DNA of 64,000 nucleotides from an uncultured Ulvibacter sp. (GCA_943789105.1 CALSSW010000001.1:186001-250000); one strand, 5' to 3'. Positions 37,007 to 47,050 are shown, counted from the stretch's first letter. Translations and numbers: made by a program. Notes: generated by a model not told the origin, from the sequence alone.

Positions 37007-37187
37007 TTCTTTTATTAAGGGAGTGATAGAGGTTATACTCTATTTAAATTATTCCAAAAACAACGTACTATTAATGTACGTATCTACTGGTAAAAATACC
37101 TAATTTTAAATACCTATCCTATCTCTTTTTTTACAAGATTTAATCTTTCTTACATTATAATTTTATTTCAATATCACAGGCCTTGAT

Positions 37188-37220
37188 TTGACTTTTGATA
37201 TATAATTATCAATATATTTG
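37188..37220 (+). promoter_or_regulatory. Promoter of galE
   Basis: TTG (37188-37190), 22-nt spacer and TATATTTG (37213-37220), 28 bp before the ATG. Confidence 0.45.
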
Positions 37221-37248
37221 CACTTAGGTTAAAATACACGTTACATAT

Positions 37249-38259
37249 ATGAAAATTCTAGTTACAGGTGGTTTAGGTTTTATTGGCTCTCATGTAGTGG
37301 TGAGATTACAAGAAGAAGGATTTGATGTTGTAATTATAGACAATTTATCAAATTCAGATATTAAAGTATTGGACGGTATTGTTGCCATTACGGGTATTAC
37401 CCCAGCCTTTGAAAAGTTAGACCTAAGAGAAAAAGCTGCCGTTTCTGGTTTTTTCAAAAAGTATGATGATATTAAAGGAGTCATCCATTTTGCTGCATCT
37501 AAGGCCGTTGGAGAGAGTGTAGAGAATCCCTTATTATATTATGAGAACAACATTAGCACCCTGGTGTACTTATTGCAAGAATTACAGAAAAAAGAGCATG
37601 CTTCTTTTATTTTTAGTTCTTCTTGTACGGTTTATGGGCAAGCAGATCAGATGCCAATTACAGAAACAGCCGCTATAAAAAAAGCAGAATCTCCTTACGG
37701 AAACACCAAACAAATTGGTGAAGAAATCATACAAGATACCTGTAGGGTGAGCCCAAATATTAAAGCTACAGCACTTCGTTACTTTAACCCCATTGGTGCT
37801 CACCAAAGCGCGCTAATTGGAGAGCTGCCAATTGGAGTTCCTCAAAATTTGGTGCCCTATATAACTCAAACAGCAACTGGCCAACGAGCACAGTTATCTG
37901 TCTTTGGGGACGATTATCCAACTCCAGATGGCACGGCAATTAGAGATTATATTCATGTGGTAGATTTGGCACAGGCTCACGTTACAGCCCTAAAAAAATT
38001 ACTAGAAAATGGTCAAGCAACTAACTTTGATTTTTACAATGTTGGCACAGGAAAGGGATCTTCTGTCTTAGAGGTTATTACTGCTTTTGAATCTGTTACA
38101 GGAAAAAAATTAAACTATAAAATTGTAGACAAGCGAGAGGGTGATGTTATACAGGCTTTTGCAGACACAACCAAGGCAAATAGCGTGCTGGGTTGGAAGG
38201 CTGAGCATACTTTAGAGCAGGCCTTGTTATCTGCCTGGAACTGGGAAGAAAAACAATAG
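37249..38259 (+). CDS. galE: UDP-glucose 4-epimerase
   Basis: A 336-residue extended short-chain dehydrogenase interconverting UDP-glucose and UDP-galactose (possibly their N-acetyl forms) for envelope sugars. The NAD-binding GGLGFIGSHV at residues 7-16, the active-site SSSCTVYG region and YGNTK (Tyr-Lys pair) and the LRYFNPIGAH and GTAIRDYIHVVDLA signatures are clear. Intact. Confidence 0.94.
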   Translation: MKILVTGGLGFIGSHVVVRLQEEGFDVVIIDNLSNSDIKVLDGIVAITGITPAFEKLDLREKAAVSGFFKKYDDIKGVIHFAASKAVGESVENPLLYYENNISTLVYLLQELQKKEHASFIFSSSCTVYGQADQMPITETAAIKKAESPYGNTKQIGEEIIQDTCRVSPNIKATALRYFNPIGAHQSALIGELPIGVPQNLVPYITQTATGQRAQLSVFGDDYPTPDGTAIRDYIHVVDLAQAHVTALKKLLENGQATNFDFYNVGTGKGSSVLEVITAFESVTGKKLNYKIVDKREGDVIQAFADTTKANSVLGWKAEHTLEQALLSAWNWEEKQ

Positions 38260-38286
38260 GACAATAGATCTCGTTTTTTTTGTAGC

Positions 38287-38294
38287 TATCTTTG
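38287..38294 (+). promoter_or_regulatory. -7 element before era
   Basis: TATCTTTG, full match, four bases before the era ATG; predicts a leaderless transcript. No -33 TTG at normal spacing. Confidence 0.4.
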
Positions 38295-38298
38295 CCGT

Positions 38299-39189
38299 AT
38301 GGAAAATACACCACACAAAGCAGGTTTTGTAAATATCATAGGAAATCCCAATGTGGGAAAGAGTACCCTTATGAACGCTTTTGTGGGAGAACGCTTATCT
38401 ATTATTACCTCAAAGGCACAAACTACACGTCACAGAATTTTAGGGATTGTAAATGGAGATGATTTCCAGATGTTGCTAAGTGATACACCTGGTATCATAA
38501 AGCCGGCATATCAGCTGCAAGAAAGCATGATGGATTTTGTGAAATCTGCTTTTGACGATGCAGATGTCTTGTTGTATATCGTTGAACTTGGCGAGAAAGA
38601 ATTAAAAGATGAAGCTTTTTTCAGTAAAATAACAAATAGTAAAATCCCTGTCTTATTGCTTATAAACAAGATAGATAAAGGGGACGAGATTTTACTAAAA
38701 GAGGCTATGGGCCTATGGCAAGAAAAAGTGCCTAATGCCGAGATTTTTGCAATCTCTGCCTTAGAAAACTTTGGAGTTACAGAGGTTTTTAAACGCATTA
38801 TTGATTTACTGCCACAATCACCAGCATTTTATCCAAAAGATCAACTAACCGATAAGCCTGAACGTTTTTTTGTAAACGAGACCATTAGAGAGAAAATACT
38901 AATGCACTACAAAAAAGAAATCCCTTACAGCGTAGAGATAGAAACAGAAGAGTTCTTTGAGGACGAAGATATTATAAGAATTCGGGCTGTTATTATGGTA
39001 GAGCGTGATTCTCAAAAAGGTATCATCATTGGTCATAAAGGAGAGGCTATAAAGCGTATTGGAGTTGAGTCTAGAAAAGATTTAGAAAAGTTTTTTGGAA
39101 AACAAATTCACTTAGAAACCTATGTGAAGGTCAATAAAAACTGGCGCAATAACGATAGACAATTACGCAGGTTTGGCTATAATGGTTAG
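38299..39189 (+). CDS. era: GTPase Era
   Basis: A 296-residue GTPase needed for 16S rRNA maturation and small-subunit assembly. G1 GNPNVGKSTLMN, G2 TTRHRI, G3 DTPG, G4 NKID and G5 SAL occur in order, followed by the KH RNA-binding domain (GIIIGHKGEAIKRIGVESR). Length is normal. Confidence 0.97.
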   Translation: MENTPHKAGFVNIIGNPNVGKSTLMNAFVGERLSIITSKAQTTRHRILGIVNGDDFQMLLSDTPGIIKPAYQLQESMMDFVKSAFDDADVLLYIVELGEKELKDEAFFSKITNSKIPVLLLINKIDKGDEILLKEAMGLWQEKVPNAEIFAISALENFGVTEVFKRIIDLLPQSPAFYPKDQLTDKPERFFVNETIREKILMHYKKEIPYSVEIETEEFFEDEDIIRIRAVIMVERDSQKGIIIGHKGEAIKRIGVESRKDLEKFFGKQIHLETYVKVNKNWRNNDRQLRRFGYNG

Positions 39190-39260
39190 GGGTTTTAAAG
39201 AACAAAACACCAAAGAAATAAAGACTCAATACTTCCTGCCTAATATCAAATCTAAAAGAG

Positions 39261-39268
39261 TATTTTTG
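39261..39268 (+). promoter_or_regulatory. -7 element before der
   Basis: TATTTTTG, full match, 23 bp before the ATG; no clear -33 box. Confidence 0.35.
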
Positions 39269-39291
39269 CAGACTAGAAAATTTCAGAAACT

Positions 39292-40593
39292 ATGAGTATT
39301 GTTGCTATTGTAGGACGTCCAAACGTAGGGAAGTCTACATTTTTTAATAGATTAATACAACGCCGAGAGGCTATTGTAGATGCCGTAAGTGGTGTCACTA
39401 GAGATCGCCATTACGGAAAGAGTGACTGGAACGGTAAAGAGTTTTCGCTCATCGATACTGGAGGATATGTTGTTGGTAGTGATGATATCTTTGAGGCCGA
39501 AATCGATAAGCAAGTAGAGCTAGCCATTGATGAGGCAGATGCCATTATCTTTATGGTAGAGGTTGAAAGCGGTGTTACGGGCATGGATGAAGATGTAGCG
39601 CAACTTCTGAGAAAAAGTAAAAAACCAGTTTTTCTTGCTATAAATAAAGTAGATAACTCAAAAAGAGCCCAAGATGCTGTAGAGTTTTATTCATTAGGCT
39701 TTGAACGTTTTTACGCTATTTCTAGTATCAATGGTGGTGGAACAGGAGATTTACTAGACGATCTAGTAAAAGCACTTCCAGAGGCTGTTGAAGCTGATGA
39801 GCAAACCCTGCCAAGATTTGCTGTAGTGGGGCGTCCAAATGCAGGAAAGTCTTCTTTTATCAACTCCTTAATTGGTGAAGATAGATATATCGTTACCGAT
39901 ATTGCGGGTACCACAAGAGATAGCATAGATACTAGATACAAACGGTTTGGTTTTGAGTTTAACTTGGTGGATACTGCAGGTATTCGTAAAAAGAGTAAAG
40001 TAAAAGAAGATTTAGAATTTTATTCTGTAATGCGCAGTGTAAGAGCCATTGAGCATTGTGATGTTATTATACTAGTGTTTGATGCCTCCCGTGGTTTTGA
40101 CGGACAGGTGCAAAACATCTTTTGGCTTGCCCATAGAAATAATAAAGGTGTTGTTATTTTGGCAAACAAGTGGGATTTAATAGAAAAAGACAATCAAAGC
40201 GCTAAAGATTTTGAAAAGTATATTAAAAAACAATGTGAGCCTTATACAGATGTGCCCATTGTCTTTATGTCTGTACTTAACAAGCAGCGTATTTATAAGG
40301 CCATAGAAACAGCCGTTGAGGTGTATGAAAACCGTACCAAGAAAATTAAAACAAGTATCTTAAATGATACGATGTTACCAATTATACAGCATACATCACC
40401 TCCTCAGTACAAAGGGAAGTATATCAAGATAAAGTACATAACTCAATTACCAACACCCTGGCCAAGTTTTGCATTTTTTGCCAACTTGCCACAATACGTA
40501 AAAGAGCCTTACAAACGCTTTTTAGAAAATCAATTACGTAAAGAGTTTGATTTTCACGGAGTGCCAGTCACTGTTTTTATAAGAAAGAAATAA
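39292..40593 (+). CDS. der: GTPase Der (EngA), double G-domain
   Basis: A 433-residue GTPase with two tandem G-domains and a C-terminal KH-like domain, acting in 50S ribosome assembly. First domain: [21 protein letters not shown]. Second: [28 protein letters not shown]. The pair era-der is contiguous here. A strong terminator follows. Confidence 0.97.
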   Translation: MSIVAIVGRPNVGKSTFFNRLIQRREAIVDAVSGVTRDRHYGKSDWNGKEFSLIDTGGYVVGSDDIFEAEIDKQVELAIDEADAIIFMVEVESGVTGMDEDVAQLLRKSKKPVFLAINKVDNSKRAQDAVEFYSLGFERFYAISSINGGGTGDLLDDLVKALPEAVEADEQTLPRFAVVGRPNAGKSSFINSLIGEDRYIVTDIAGTTRDSIDTRYKRFGFEFNLVDTAGIRKKSKVKEDLEFYSVMRSVRAIEHCDVIILVFDASRGFDGQVQNIFWLAHRNNKGVVILANKWDLIEKDNQSAKDFEKYIKKQCEPYTDVPIVFMSVLNKQRIYKAIETAVEVYENRTKKIKTSILNDTMLPIIQHTSPPQYKGKYIKIKYITQLPTPWPSFAFFANLPQYVKEPYKRFLENQLRKEFDFHGVPVTVFIRKK

Positions 40594-40622
40594 TTTATTT
40601 GGAAAGAAGTTTTCAATAAATC

Positions 40623-40655
40623 AAAAAATCCCCAACTACTAGTTGGGGATTTTTT
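40623..40655. terminator. Bidirectional terminator between der and the acyl-CoA dehydrogenase
   Basis: Perfect 15-bp stem (40623-40637 with 40641-40655), ACT loop, A6 and T6 arms. Confidence 0.9.
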
Positions 40656-40675
40656 AGTTAGAAGGTAGAAACCTC

Positions 40676-41818
40676 TTAGTCTTTCAGTAAGCTTCTTGAA
40701 ATTACGATTTTTTGAATTTCACTAGTACCTTCATATATCTGAGTGATTTTAGCATCACGCATCATGCGTTCTACATGGTATTCTTTTACAAAACCGTTAC
40801 CTCCATGGACTTGTACAGCCTCTACAGAAACTTCCATTGCAACTTTACTTGCCTTTAGTTTTGCCATAGCGCTAGAGGTATCATAGTTGTTACCGTTGTC
40901 TTTATCCCAAGCAGATTTGTAAACCAAATAACGTGCTGCTTCAATCTCAAGGTGCATGTCTGCCAGTTTAAATGCAATAGCTTGATGATTGCATATTTCT
41001 GTGCCAAATGATTTTCTTATTTTAGAATAATCACGAGCCAATTCAAAAGCTCCTGCAGCAATACCTAATGCTTGTGCCGCGATACCAATACGTCCACCAG
41101 ATAGTGTCTTCATAGCAAATTTAAAACCAAATCCGTCTTCACCAATTCTATTTTCTTTTGGAACCTTTACATCATTAAAGTTTAGCGTGTGGGTGTCACT
41201 CCCTCTAATACCTAATTTATCTTCTTTAGGTCCTATTTCAAAACCATCCCATGTTTTTTCAACAATAAAAGCATTGATGCCTCTGTGTCCTTTTTCTTTG
41301 TCGGTTTGAGCAATAACTAGATAGTAATCTGCGCTGCCACCGTTTGTGATCCAGTTTTTTGTGCCATTTAAAATATAATGATCTCCTTTGTCTATGGCTG
41401 TGGTTTTTTGCGATGTAGCATCACTTCCTGCCTCTGGCTCACTTAAACAAAATGCTCCTAAGGCTTCTCCAGTAGCAAGCTTTGTTAGGTATTTTTGTTT
41501 TTGCTGTTCATTTCCATATTTTTCAATACCATAACAAACCAATGAATTATTTACAGAAACAATAACAGAACTTGAAGCATCTATCTTGCTTAATTCTTCT
41601 ACAACAATGGCATAACTTAGGGTGTCCATACCGCCACCGCCGTATTTTGGGTCTACCATCATACCCATAAAGCCAAGCTGCCCCATTTTTCTTACTTGCT
41701 CTTTTGGGAACTCTTGTTTGTTGTCACGTTCAACAACACCAGGCAGTAATTCTTGTTTTGCAAAATCACGAGCTGCCTCGCGTATCATTAAGTGTTCTTC
41801 AGATAGATTGAAATCCAT
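40676..41818 (-). CDS. Acyl-CoA dehydrogenase
   Basis: A 380-residue FAD enzyme making trans-2-enoyl-CoA from short or medium acyl-CoA. Signatures are AFCLSEPEAGSDATS, WITNGG near the flavin, LSGGRIGIAAQALGIAAGAFE, and a catalytic glutamate in IYEGTSEIQK near the C-terminus, as in butyryl-CoA type enzymes. The exact chain length is not shown. A TATCTTTA element lies ~35 bp before the start. Confidence 0.92.
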   Translation of the reverse strand: MDFNLSEEHLMIREAARDFAKQELLPGVVERDNKQEFPKEQVRKMGQLGFMGMMVDPKYGGGGMDTLSYAIVVEELSKIDASSSVIVSVNNSLVCYGIEKYGNEQQKQKYLTKLATGEALGAFCLSEPEAGSDATSQKTTAIDKGDHYILNGTKNWITNGGSADYYLVIAQTDKEKGHRGINAFIVEKTWDGFEIGPKEDKLGIRGSDTHTLNFNDVKVPKENRIGEDGFGFKFAMKTLSGGRIGIAAQALGIAAGAFELARDYSKIRKSFGTEICNHQAIAFKLADMHLEIEAARYLVYKSAWDKDNGNNYDTSSAMAKLKASKVAMEVSVEAVQVHGGNGFVKEYHVERMMRDAKITQIYEGTSEIQKIVISRSLLKD

Positions 41819-42043
41819 GTATTTTGTTTAAAATTCAATAAAATGATGTGTTTGTAAAGATAGTGTTAAAAACATAATTCTCAAAAGCCCAATTGTTGCT
41901 AAATGTGTAATTGTTGCTTTTTTGTCTCGATGCTATAAATGGTGTTAATTGTGTTTTAATATTGCTGTTATAAACGCTCTGAAAGTCTTAATATTTTTTA
42001 TAATCTTGGTTATGTATTGCCTTTTTTTTATGATATTTAGGAT

Positions 42044-43102
42044 ATGAAAAAACAGCGTTTTAAAGTGTTGGGTGTAATGAGTGGTACCTCTCTTGATGGC
42101 GTTGATTTGGCGCTTTGTTATTTTAATATGCATGAAAAAATAACCTATGAGATGCCCCTTGCAAAAACCATTGCATACTTAAACCATTGGAAGAGTAGAT
42201 TACAAAGTGCAGTTGGTTTCTCTCCAGAGGAGTTAACTCAACTTGATTTGGAGTATACCACGTATTTGGGTGGTATTATTAAAACGTTTATTGAAGAGAA
42301 TAACATTAAAGATTTGGACGCTGTATGTAGTCACGGTCATACCGTTTTACATCGGCCCGATCAAGGGATTACATTACAGATTGGTAATTTGGAGCAGCTT
42401 TCAAAAATTATCAAGCAAACAGTTGTTTGTGATTTTAGGGTTCAGGATTTGCTTTATGGAGGTCAAGGAGCCCCATTAGTGCCTTTGGGTGATCGATTGC
42501 TTTTTTCGAAATATGATTATTGTCTGAATTTGGGTGGGTTTGCAAATATTTCTAAAGTAAGCAGTGGGGTATCTATTGCCTATGATATTTGTCCTGTAAA
42601 TGTGGTCATGAATCACTATGCCCAAAAATTAGCAAAGCCCTATGACCCTGGTGGTGAGCTAGCGAAATCTGGCAACGTATTGCCTGATGTACTAAAACTT
42701 CTAGATGCCTTATCTTATTATAACCTGCCTGCTCCAAAATCTTTAGGTGTAGAATGGGTGCATAGAGAAATAATGCCTATATTAAAAGCTTCAAACGCAA
42801 AAGAAGTAGATATTCTAAGAACCTGTGTTGCACACTTTGCAAGCCAAATAGCCCAACAATTTAGCCCTGGTAGTAGGGTGCTAGTTACAGGAGGGGGTAC
42901 ATATAATAATTTCTTATTAGAGCAAATAAAAGCCCATATTAATGTTTCTTTGGTAGTGCCCAGTAAAATACTCATAGAATTTAAAGAGGCTTTAATTTTT
43001 GGTCTTTTAGGGGTTTTAAAATTAAGAGATGAGGTAAATTGTTTGTCCAGTGTAACTGGGGCAAATAAAAACCATAGCAGTGGGGTAGTTTTTTTTTATT
43101 AA
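42044..43102 (+). CDS. anmK: Anhydro-N-acetylmuramic acid kinase
   Basis: A 352-residue sugar kinase of the ASKHA fold that recycles 1,6-anhydro-MurNAc from peptidoglycan turnover to MurNAc-6-phosphate. N-terminal GVMSGTSLDGVDLALCYF (phosphate-1), CSHGHTVLHRP, VCDFRVQDLLYGGQGAPLVPLGD and LNLGGFANIS (phosphate-2) and VTGGGTYNNFL (adenosine) are conserved. Complete. Confidence 0.95.
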   Translation: MKKQRFKVLGVMSGTSLDGVDLALCYFNMHEKITYEMPLAKTIAYLNHWKSRLQSAVGFSPEELTQLDLEYTTYLGGIIKTFIEENNIKDLDAVCSHGHTVLHRPDQGITLQIGNLEQLSKIIKQTVVCDFRVQDLLYGGQGAPLVPLGDRLLFSKYDYCLNLGGFANISKVSSGVSIAYDICPVNVVMNHYAQKLAKPYDPGGELAKSGNVLPDVLKLLDALSYYNLPAPKSLGVEWVHREIMPILKASNAKEVDILRTCVAHFASQIAQQFSPGSRVLVTGGGTYNNFLLEQIKAHINVSLVVPSKILIEFKEALIFGLLGVLKLRDEVNCLSSVTGANKNHSSGVVFFY

Positions 43103-43177
43103 ATTTCAATTTGCTTTTATTGTAGTTGTTATATCTTAAAGTTTTCAAAATCTTAATTTAATTCTCTCTCTTCAAAG

Positions 43178-43185
43178 TATCTTTG
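43178..43185 (+). promoter_or_regulatory. -7 element before the DUF2452 gene
   Basis: TATCTTTG, full match, 22 bp before the ATG; no -33 TTG at usual spacing. Confidence 0.35.
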
Positions 43186-43207
43186 TTAAAAACTATATAT
43201 ATAGCGC

Positions 43208-43627
43208 ATGCCCGCATCCAAAAAAAAAAAACCAGATCAAGTAGTCTTTGATCAAAAAACACAAAAGTATAGTGCCTCTTTAACGCCCTATGCAACAAAT
43301 TTAGGTGCACCTGCTATTATTCCTGAAGATATCACTTCTTGGAAAAATGCTAATATCCACAAAGTAAACCATCAGTTTAAATCTCAATTTGACGATCTCA
43401 AAGCACAATACGATTTGATGATTAAGCAATTTGAGTACAACAATTTAATATACAATGCCAAATTTAGTTTTGAGCCTGTACTGGGAGAAACCTATTTTTT
43501 ATATCGTAAAAAAAATGGTGATGTTTGGTTGTCTTTAATTGCGCCCAATGAATGCAGCTGGGATTATGTAGGCACTTTTAGACTCAATAGTGAAAAGATG
43601 TGGGAACAGATTGAACAAGAAAATTAA
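43208..43627 (+). CDS. DUF2452 domain protein
   Basis: A 139-residue soluble protein spanning the DUF2452 family: QVVFDQKTQKYSASLTPYATNLGAPAI at the start, then FKSQFDDLKAQYDLMIKQFEYN (likely helical) and a beta-rich end SFEPVLGETYFLYRKKNGDVWLSLIAPNECSW. The family is confined largely to Bacteroidota and its function is unknown. It begins with a lysine-rich run. Confidence 0.85.
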   Translation: MPASKKKKPDQVVFDQKTQKYSASLTPYATNLGAPAIIPEDITSWKNANIHKVNHQFKSQFDDLKAQYDLMIKQFEYNNLIYNAKFSFEPVLGETYFLYRKKNGDVWLSLIAPNECSWDYVGTFRLNSEKMWEQIEQEN

Positions 43628-43964
43628 AAATTGTATAAATCATAGTTTAAACTTCGTTTACAACTCAATATAAATTTTACCAAAAACAAACATATAGCAT
43701 TCTTCATTTTTTTATCTTTGTTTGGATAACAAAAGGTGTTTGTTTTGTCCAAGTAAAATTGAAGTTACCATCAACACTCTTTTGCTATTAAATAGTACCT
43801 AACTATATTATTTAATCTATAAATATTTTTTCATGACACAGCTTTAGCTTCGCTTTATTTCTTATACATTTTCTTTACTGGCTCAATGTTTGTTCTTGTA
43901 TGTAAAAGGAAATGTACCTTAAAAAAGACAATAAAATAAAAATAAGTCAAAAGCATACACCACT
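43628..43964. other. Intergenic region before the glutamate-family dehydrogenase
   Basis: 337 bp with no gene. It has a TATCTTTG element at 43713-43720 that would give a leader of ~240 nt; I see no terminator hairpin, no small gene with a plausible start and no recognised riboswitch. Confidence 0.4.
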
Positions 43965-45191
43965 ATGAAAGAATTACTAAAAAAATACGAAGAGAAAGAT
44001 CCTGAAATTGTTTTTCATTGGAAAGATCAACAAACAGAGGCAGAAGGCTGGACTGTTATTAATTCACTTCGTGGCGGAGCTGCTGGTGGAGGAACAAGAA
44101 TGCGTGAAGGATTAAATGAAAATGAAGTTTTGTCATTGGCCAAAACCATGGAGGTAAAGTTTACAGTGAGTGGTCCTGCCATTGGAGGGGCCAAATCTGG
44201 TATAAATTTCAACCCACAAGATCCTCGCAAAAAAGGAGTTTTAGAGCGTTGGTACAAAGCAGTGTCACCCCTATTAAAATCATACTACGGTACTGGTGGA
44301 GATTTAAACGTAGATGAAATTCATGAAGTTATCCCTATTACAGAACAAAGTGGTGTTTGGCATCCTCAAGAAGGAGTTTTTAACGGACATTTTAATCCCA
44401 CACAAGCAGATAAAATAAACAGAATTGGACAGCTGCGTCAAGGAGTAATTAAAGTTATTGAAAACTCAAATTACTCTCCAGATATTTCAAAAAAATACAC
44501 TGTTGCCGATTTGATTACAGGCTATGGTGTTGCCCAGGCAGTACGTCATTACTATGATATATATGGAGGCGATGTTAAGGAGAAAAAAGCAATCGTTCAA
44601 GGTTTTGGAAATGTAGGTGCTGCGGCTGCCTTTTACTTAGCCCAAATGGGCGCTAAAGTTGTTGGTATTATAGACCGCCAAGGAGGTATTATTAATCCAG
44701 ATGGTTTCTCTTTTGAGCAAATTTCAGCCTTATACCATCAAAAAGACGGAAACACTCTAGTGGCTGATAATATGCTACCTTTTGAGCAAATTAACGATCA
44801 GATTTGGACATTAGATTGCGATATTTTCGTGCCTTGTGCAGCCTCTAGATTGATTACCAAAGACCAGATTTCAAGTATGATTGACAGTGGGCTTCAGGTA
44901 ATATCTTGCGGCGCAAATGTACCTTTTGCAGACAAAGAGATTTTTTTTGGCAGCATCATGGAGTATACAGATAATCGCGTTTCTTTGATTCCAGATTTTA
45001 TTAGTAACTGCGGTATGGCACGTGTATTTGCCTATTTCATGGAGCGAAAGGTGCAAATGACAGACCAGGCAATTTTTGATGATACCTCAAACACCATTAA
45101 AAAAGCAATGGAAGCTGCTTATAATGCTAACAATAGTAAAACCAATATCAGTAAAACTGCTTTTGAAATTGCTTTAAAACAATTAGTTTAA
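43965..45191 (+). CDS. Glu/Leu/Phe/Val-family dehydrogenase
   Basis: A 408-residue NAD(P)-dependent amino-acid dehydrogenase. The N-terminal dimerisation domain has TVINSLRGGAAGGGTRM and ALGGAK-like GPAIGGAKSGINFNP with the catalytic Lys; the C-terminal Rossmann domain has VQGFGNVGAAAAFYLAQMGAKVVGI. The tail SNCGMARVFAYFMERK is typical of the flavobacterial glutamate-dehydrogenase-like subgroup, but substrate specificity is not resolved. It is followed 21 bp later by nhaD. Confidence 0.9.
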   Translation: MKELLKKYEEKDPEIVFHWKDQQTEAEGWTVINSLRGGAAGGGTRMREGLNENEVLSLAKTMEVKFTVSGPAIGGAKSGINFNPQDPRKKGVLERWYKAVSPLLKSYYGTGGDLNVDEIHEVIPITEQSGVWHPQEGVFNGHFNPTQADKINRIGQLRQGVIKVIENSNYSPDISKKYTVADLITGYGVAQAVRHYYDIYGGDVKEKKAIVQGFGNVGAAAAFYLAQMGAKVVGIIDRQGGIINPDGFSFEQISALYHQKDGNTLVADNMLPFEQINDQIWTLDCDIFVPCAASRLITKDQISSMIDSGLQVISCGANVPFADKEIFFGSIMEYTDNRVSLIPDFISNCGMARVFAYFMERKVQMTDQAIFDDTSNTIKKAMEAAYNANNSKTNISKTAFEIALKQLV

Positions 45192-45212
45192 TCAATACAA
45201 AGTATACAATTT

Positions 45213-46592
45213 ATGGAATCAGTCATTATATTAATATTTGTAATTGGTTATTTGTCAATAACCCTAGAACATCCTTTAAAATTAGATAAAACAGTCCCTG
45301 CACTTTTAATGGCTTCACTTATTTGGGGTGGACTTGCAGTAGGTTTTCAGGCGGGTTGGTTTGATGTTATAGACACCTATGAAAATGCGTTTAATTTTGC
45401 CTTGGGCGGTGATCAAGCCGAACACGGTTTTGAAAATACCCTGTTACACCATTTAGGGAAAACAGCAGAGATTTTAATTTTCTTAATAGGTGCGATGACC
45501 ATTGTTGAGATTATTGATTTGCATCGCGGTTTTGAAATCTTAAAAAGTGCTGTACAAACTAAAAGTAAAAAAAGGTTGTTATGGATTATTGGAATTTTAG
45601 CCTTTATCCTTTCTGCCATTATTGATAATCTAACAGCTACCATTGTTCTAGTTACCCTATTGCGTAAATTAATCATTCATCGCGAAGAGCGTTTGTGGTT
45701 TGTGGCCATGGTTGTAATAGCGGCTAATGCCGGGGGCGCTTGGTCTCCTATTGGAGATGTAACTACCACCATGTTGTGGATTGCAAAAAATGTAACTGCT
45801 TTGGGGCTTATAGAGTATGTGGTCATACCTTCTATAATTTGTTTTATAGTTCCTTTTTTCATTGCCTCTTTTCTGCCCGCCTTTAGGGGAGAAATCCAAG
45901 TTGCTCCAGATCAAGGGATACCTAATGAAAGACTTCTAAGCAGTAAGAAGATGCTCTTTCTTGGTCTTGGTATGATTGTATCTGTGCCTATTTTTAAAAC
46001 ACTCACTCATTTGCCTCCTTATATTGGTATGATGCTGGCCTTGGGTGTTGTTTGGCTAGTTTCAGAATACATACATCCAGAAGAAGATTTTAGTAAAGAA
46101 AGACGCCATCTGTACTCTGCCCACAAGGCATTATCCCGTATTGAAATTTCAAGTATTTTATTTTTCTTAGGTATCCTTATGGCTGTTGCAGGACTGGAGA
46201 GTTTGGTGTATGGTGTTGCAGAAAATGGCGACCCTGTAGGGACGCTTCGTTATTTAGCCGAAATTTTAAATGCAGCAATACCCTCTCAAGACATCGTGGT
46301 AATGTTGCTAGGTGTTTTGTCTGCCATTATAGATAATGTTCCGCTAGTTGCAGCATCCATGGGAATGTACACAGCAGAAACAGATAGCCTACTTTGGCAC
46401 TTCATTGCTTTTTCTGCTGGTACAGGAGGAAGTATGCTTATTATTGGTTCTGCAGCTGGTGTAGCCGCGATGGGTATGGAACGCATCGATTTTATTTGGT
46501 ATCTTAAAAAAATATCTTGGTTGGCCTTTATTGGTTTTGCTGCAGGCTCTATAACATTTATACTCCTCACAGGAGGTACTTCAGGGCTTTAG
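45213..46592 (+). CDS. nhaD: NhaD-type sodium/proton antiporter
   Basis: A 459-residue inner-membrane protein with about 12-13 helices. Conserved acidic and polar helix motifs are visible: IEIIDLHRGFE, SAIIDNLTATIVLVTLLRKL and SAIIDNVPLVAASMGMY, the paired DN[LV] segments in inverted halves characteristic of the NhaD/ArsB (IT) superfamily. It exports Na+ in exchange for H+, thus using a proton gradient such as proteorhodopsin could supply. Confidence 0.93.
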   Translation: MESVIILIFVIGYLSITLEHPLKLDKTVPALLMASLIWGGLAVGFQAGWFDVIDTYENAFNFALGGDQAEHGFENTLLHHLGKTAEILIFLIGAMTIVEIIDLHRGFEILKSAVQTKSKKRLLWIIGILAFILSAIIDNLTATIVLVTLLRKLIIHREERLWFVAMVVIAANAGGAWSPIGDVTTTMLWIAKNVTALGLIEYVVIPSIICFIVPFFIASFLPAFRGEIQVAPDQGIPNERLLSSKKMLFLGLGMIVSVPIFKTLTHLPPYIGMMLALGVVWLVSEYIHPEEDFSKERRHLYSAHKALSRIEISSILFFLGILMAVAGLESLVYGVAENGDPVGTLRYLAEILNAAIPSQDIVVMLLGVLSAIIDNVPLVAASMGMYTAETDSLLWHFIAFSAGTGGSMLIIGSAAGVAAMGMERIDFIWYLKKISWLAFIGFAAGSITFILLTGGTSGL

Positions 46593-46637
46593 ATAAACTA
46601 TAGATCTTCTCGAGTTGTTTTATAAAATTAAGACATA

Positions 46638-46667
46638 AAAAAAAGCATTTGTAAAAATGCTTTTTTT
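46638..46667 (+). terminator. Terminator after nhaD
   Basis: 13-bp A/T-flanked stem (46638-46650 with 46655-46667), GTAA loop, T7 tail. Confidence 0.8.
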
Positions 46668-46717
46668 GATTTTATGAAAACAAAAAATTCTAATTGGCGC
46701 TATATTTTTTGTTGTTA

Positions 46718-46846
46718 ATGTTTCTTTTTAGAGGAGATATTATTACAATCTCTTACTTTATGTTTCATTTACACCTAAAAATTTCCGCAACTGCTTGTGC
46801 AGTAAGTATTATCATTTGGTTGTTTCGGGGACTTAAATATAAATAA
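46718..46846 (+). CDS. Candidate 42-residue small membrane protein
   Basis: An ATG-to-TAA frame coding a short, hydrophobic C-terminal segment (AVSIIIWLFRGLKYK) after a His/Phe-rich region. One membrane helix followed by positive charges is plausible. No family is recognised and no clear promoter was found; the frame could be accidental. Confidence 0.25.
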   Translation: MFLFRGDIITISYFMFHLHLKISATACAVSIIIWLFRGLKYK

Positions 46847-47050
46847 AACATTCAATTAAATCGATATAATACATATTTATTAGATTAAATACACTAAATT
46901 TTAACATTTAGCCTTGTTAGATAGATGAAATGTTCTAGTGTTTTTGATCGTTTGATTTTTCTCGTTTTCAAAAAAGTTTTGTTTTTGTGCTTTCTTTTTT
47001 TAAAAAAAAGTAGAGACTTTTAGGTATCTTTAACTTTAAAATATATCTTA

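Larger units (their letters stand above)
46593..47050. other. 458-bp gap between nhaD and the beta-propeller gene
   Basis: It contains a terminator (46638-46667), a candidate 42-codon ORF (46718-46846), and A/T-rich upstream DNA with TATCTTTA at ~47022, likely the -7 element of the next gene. Confidence 0.5.
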
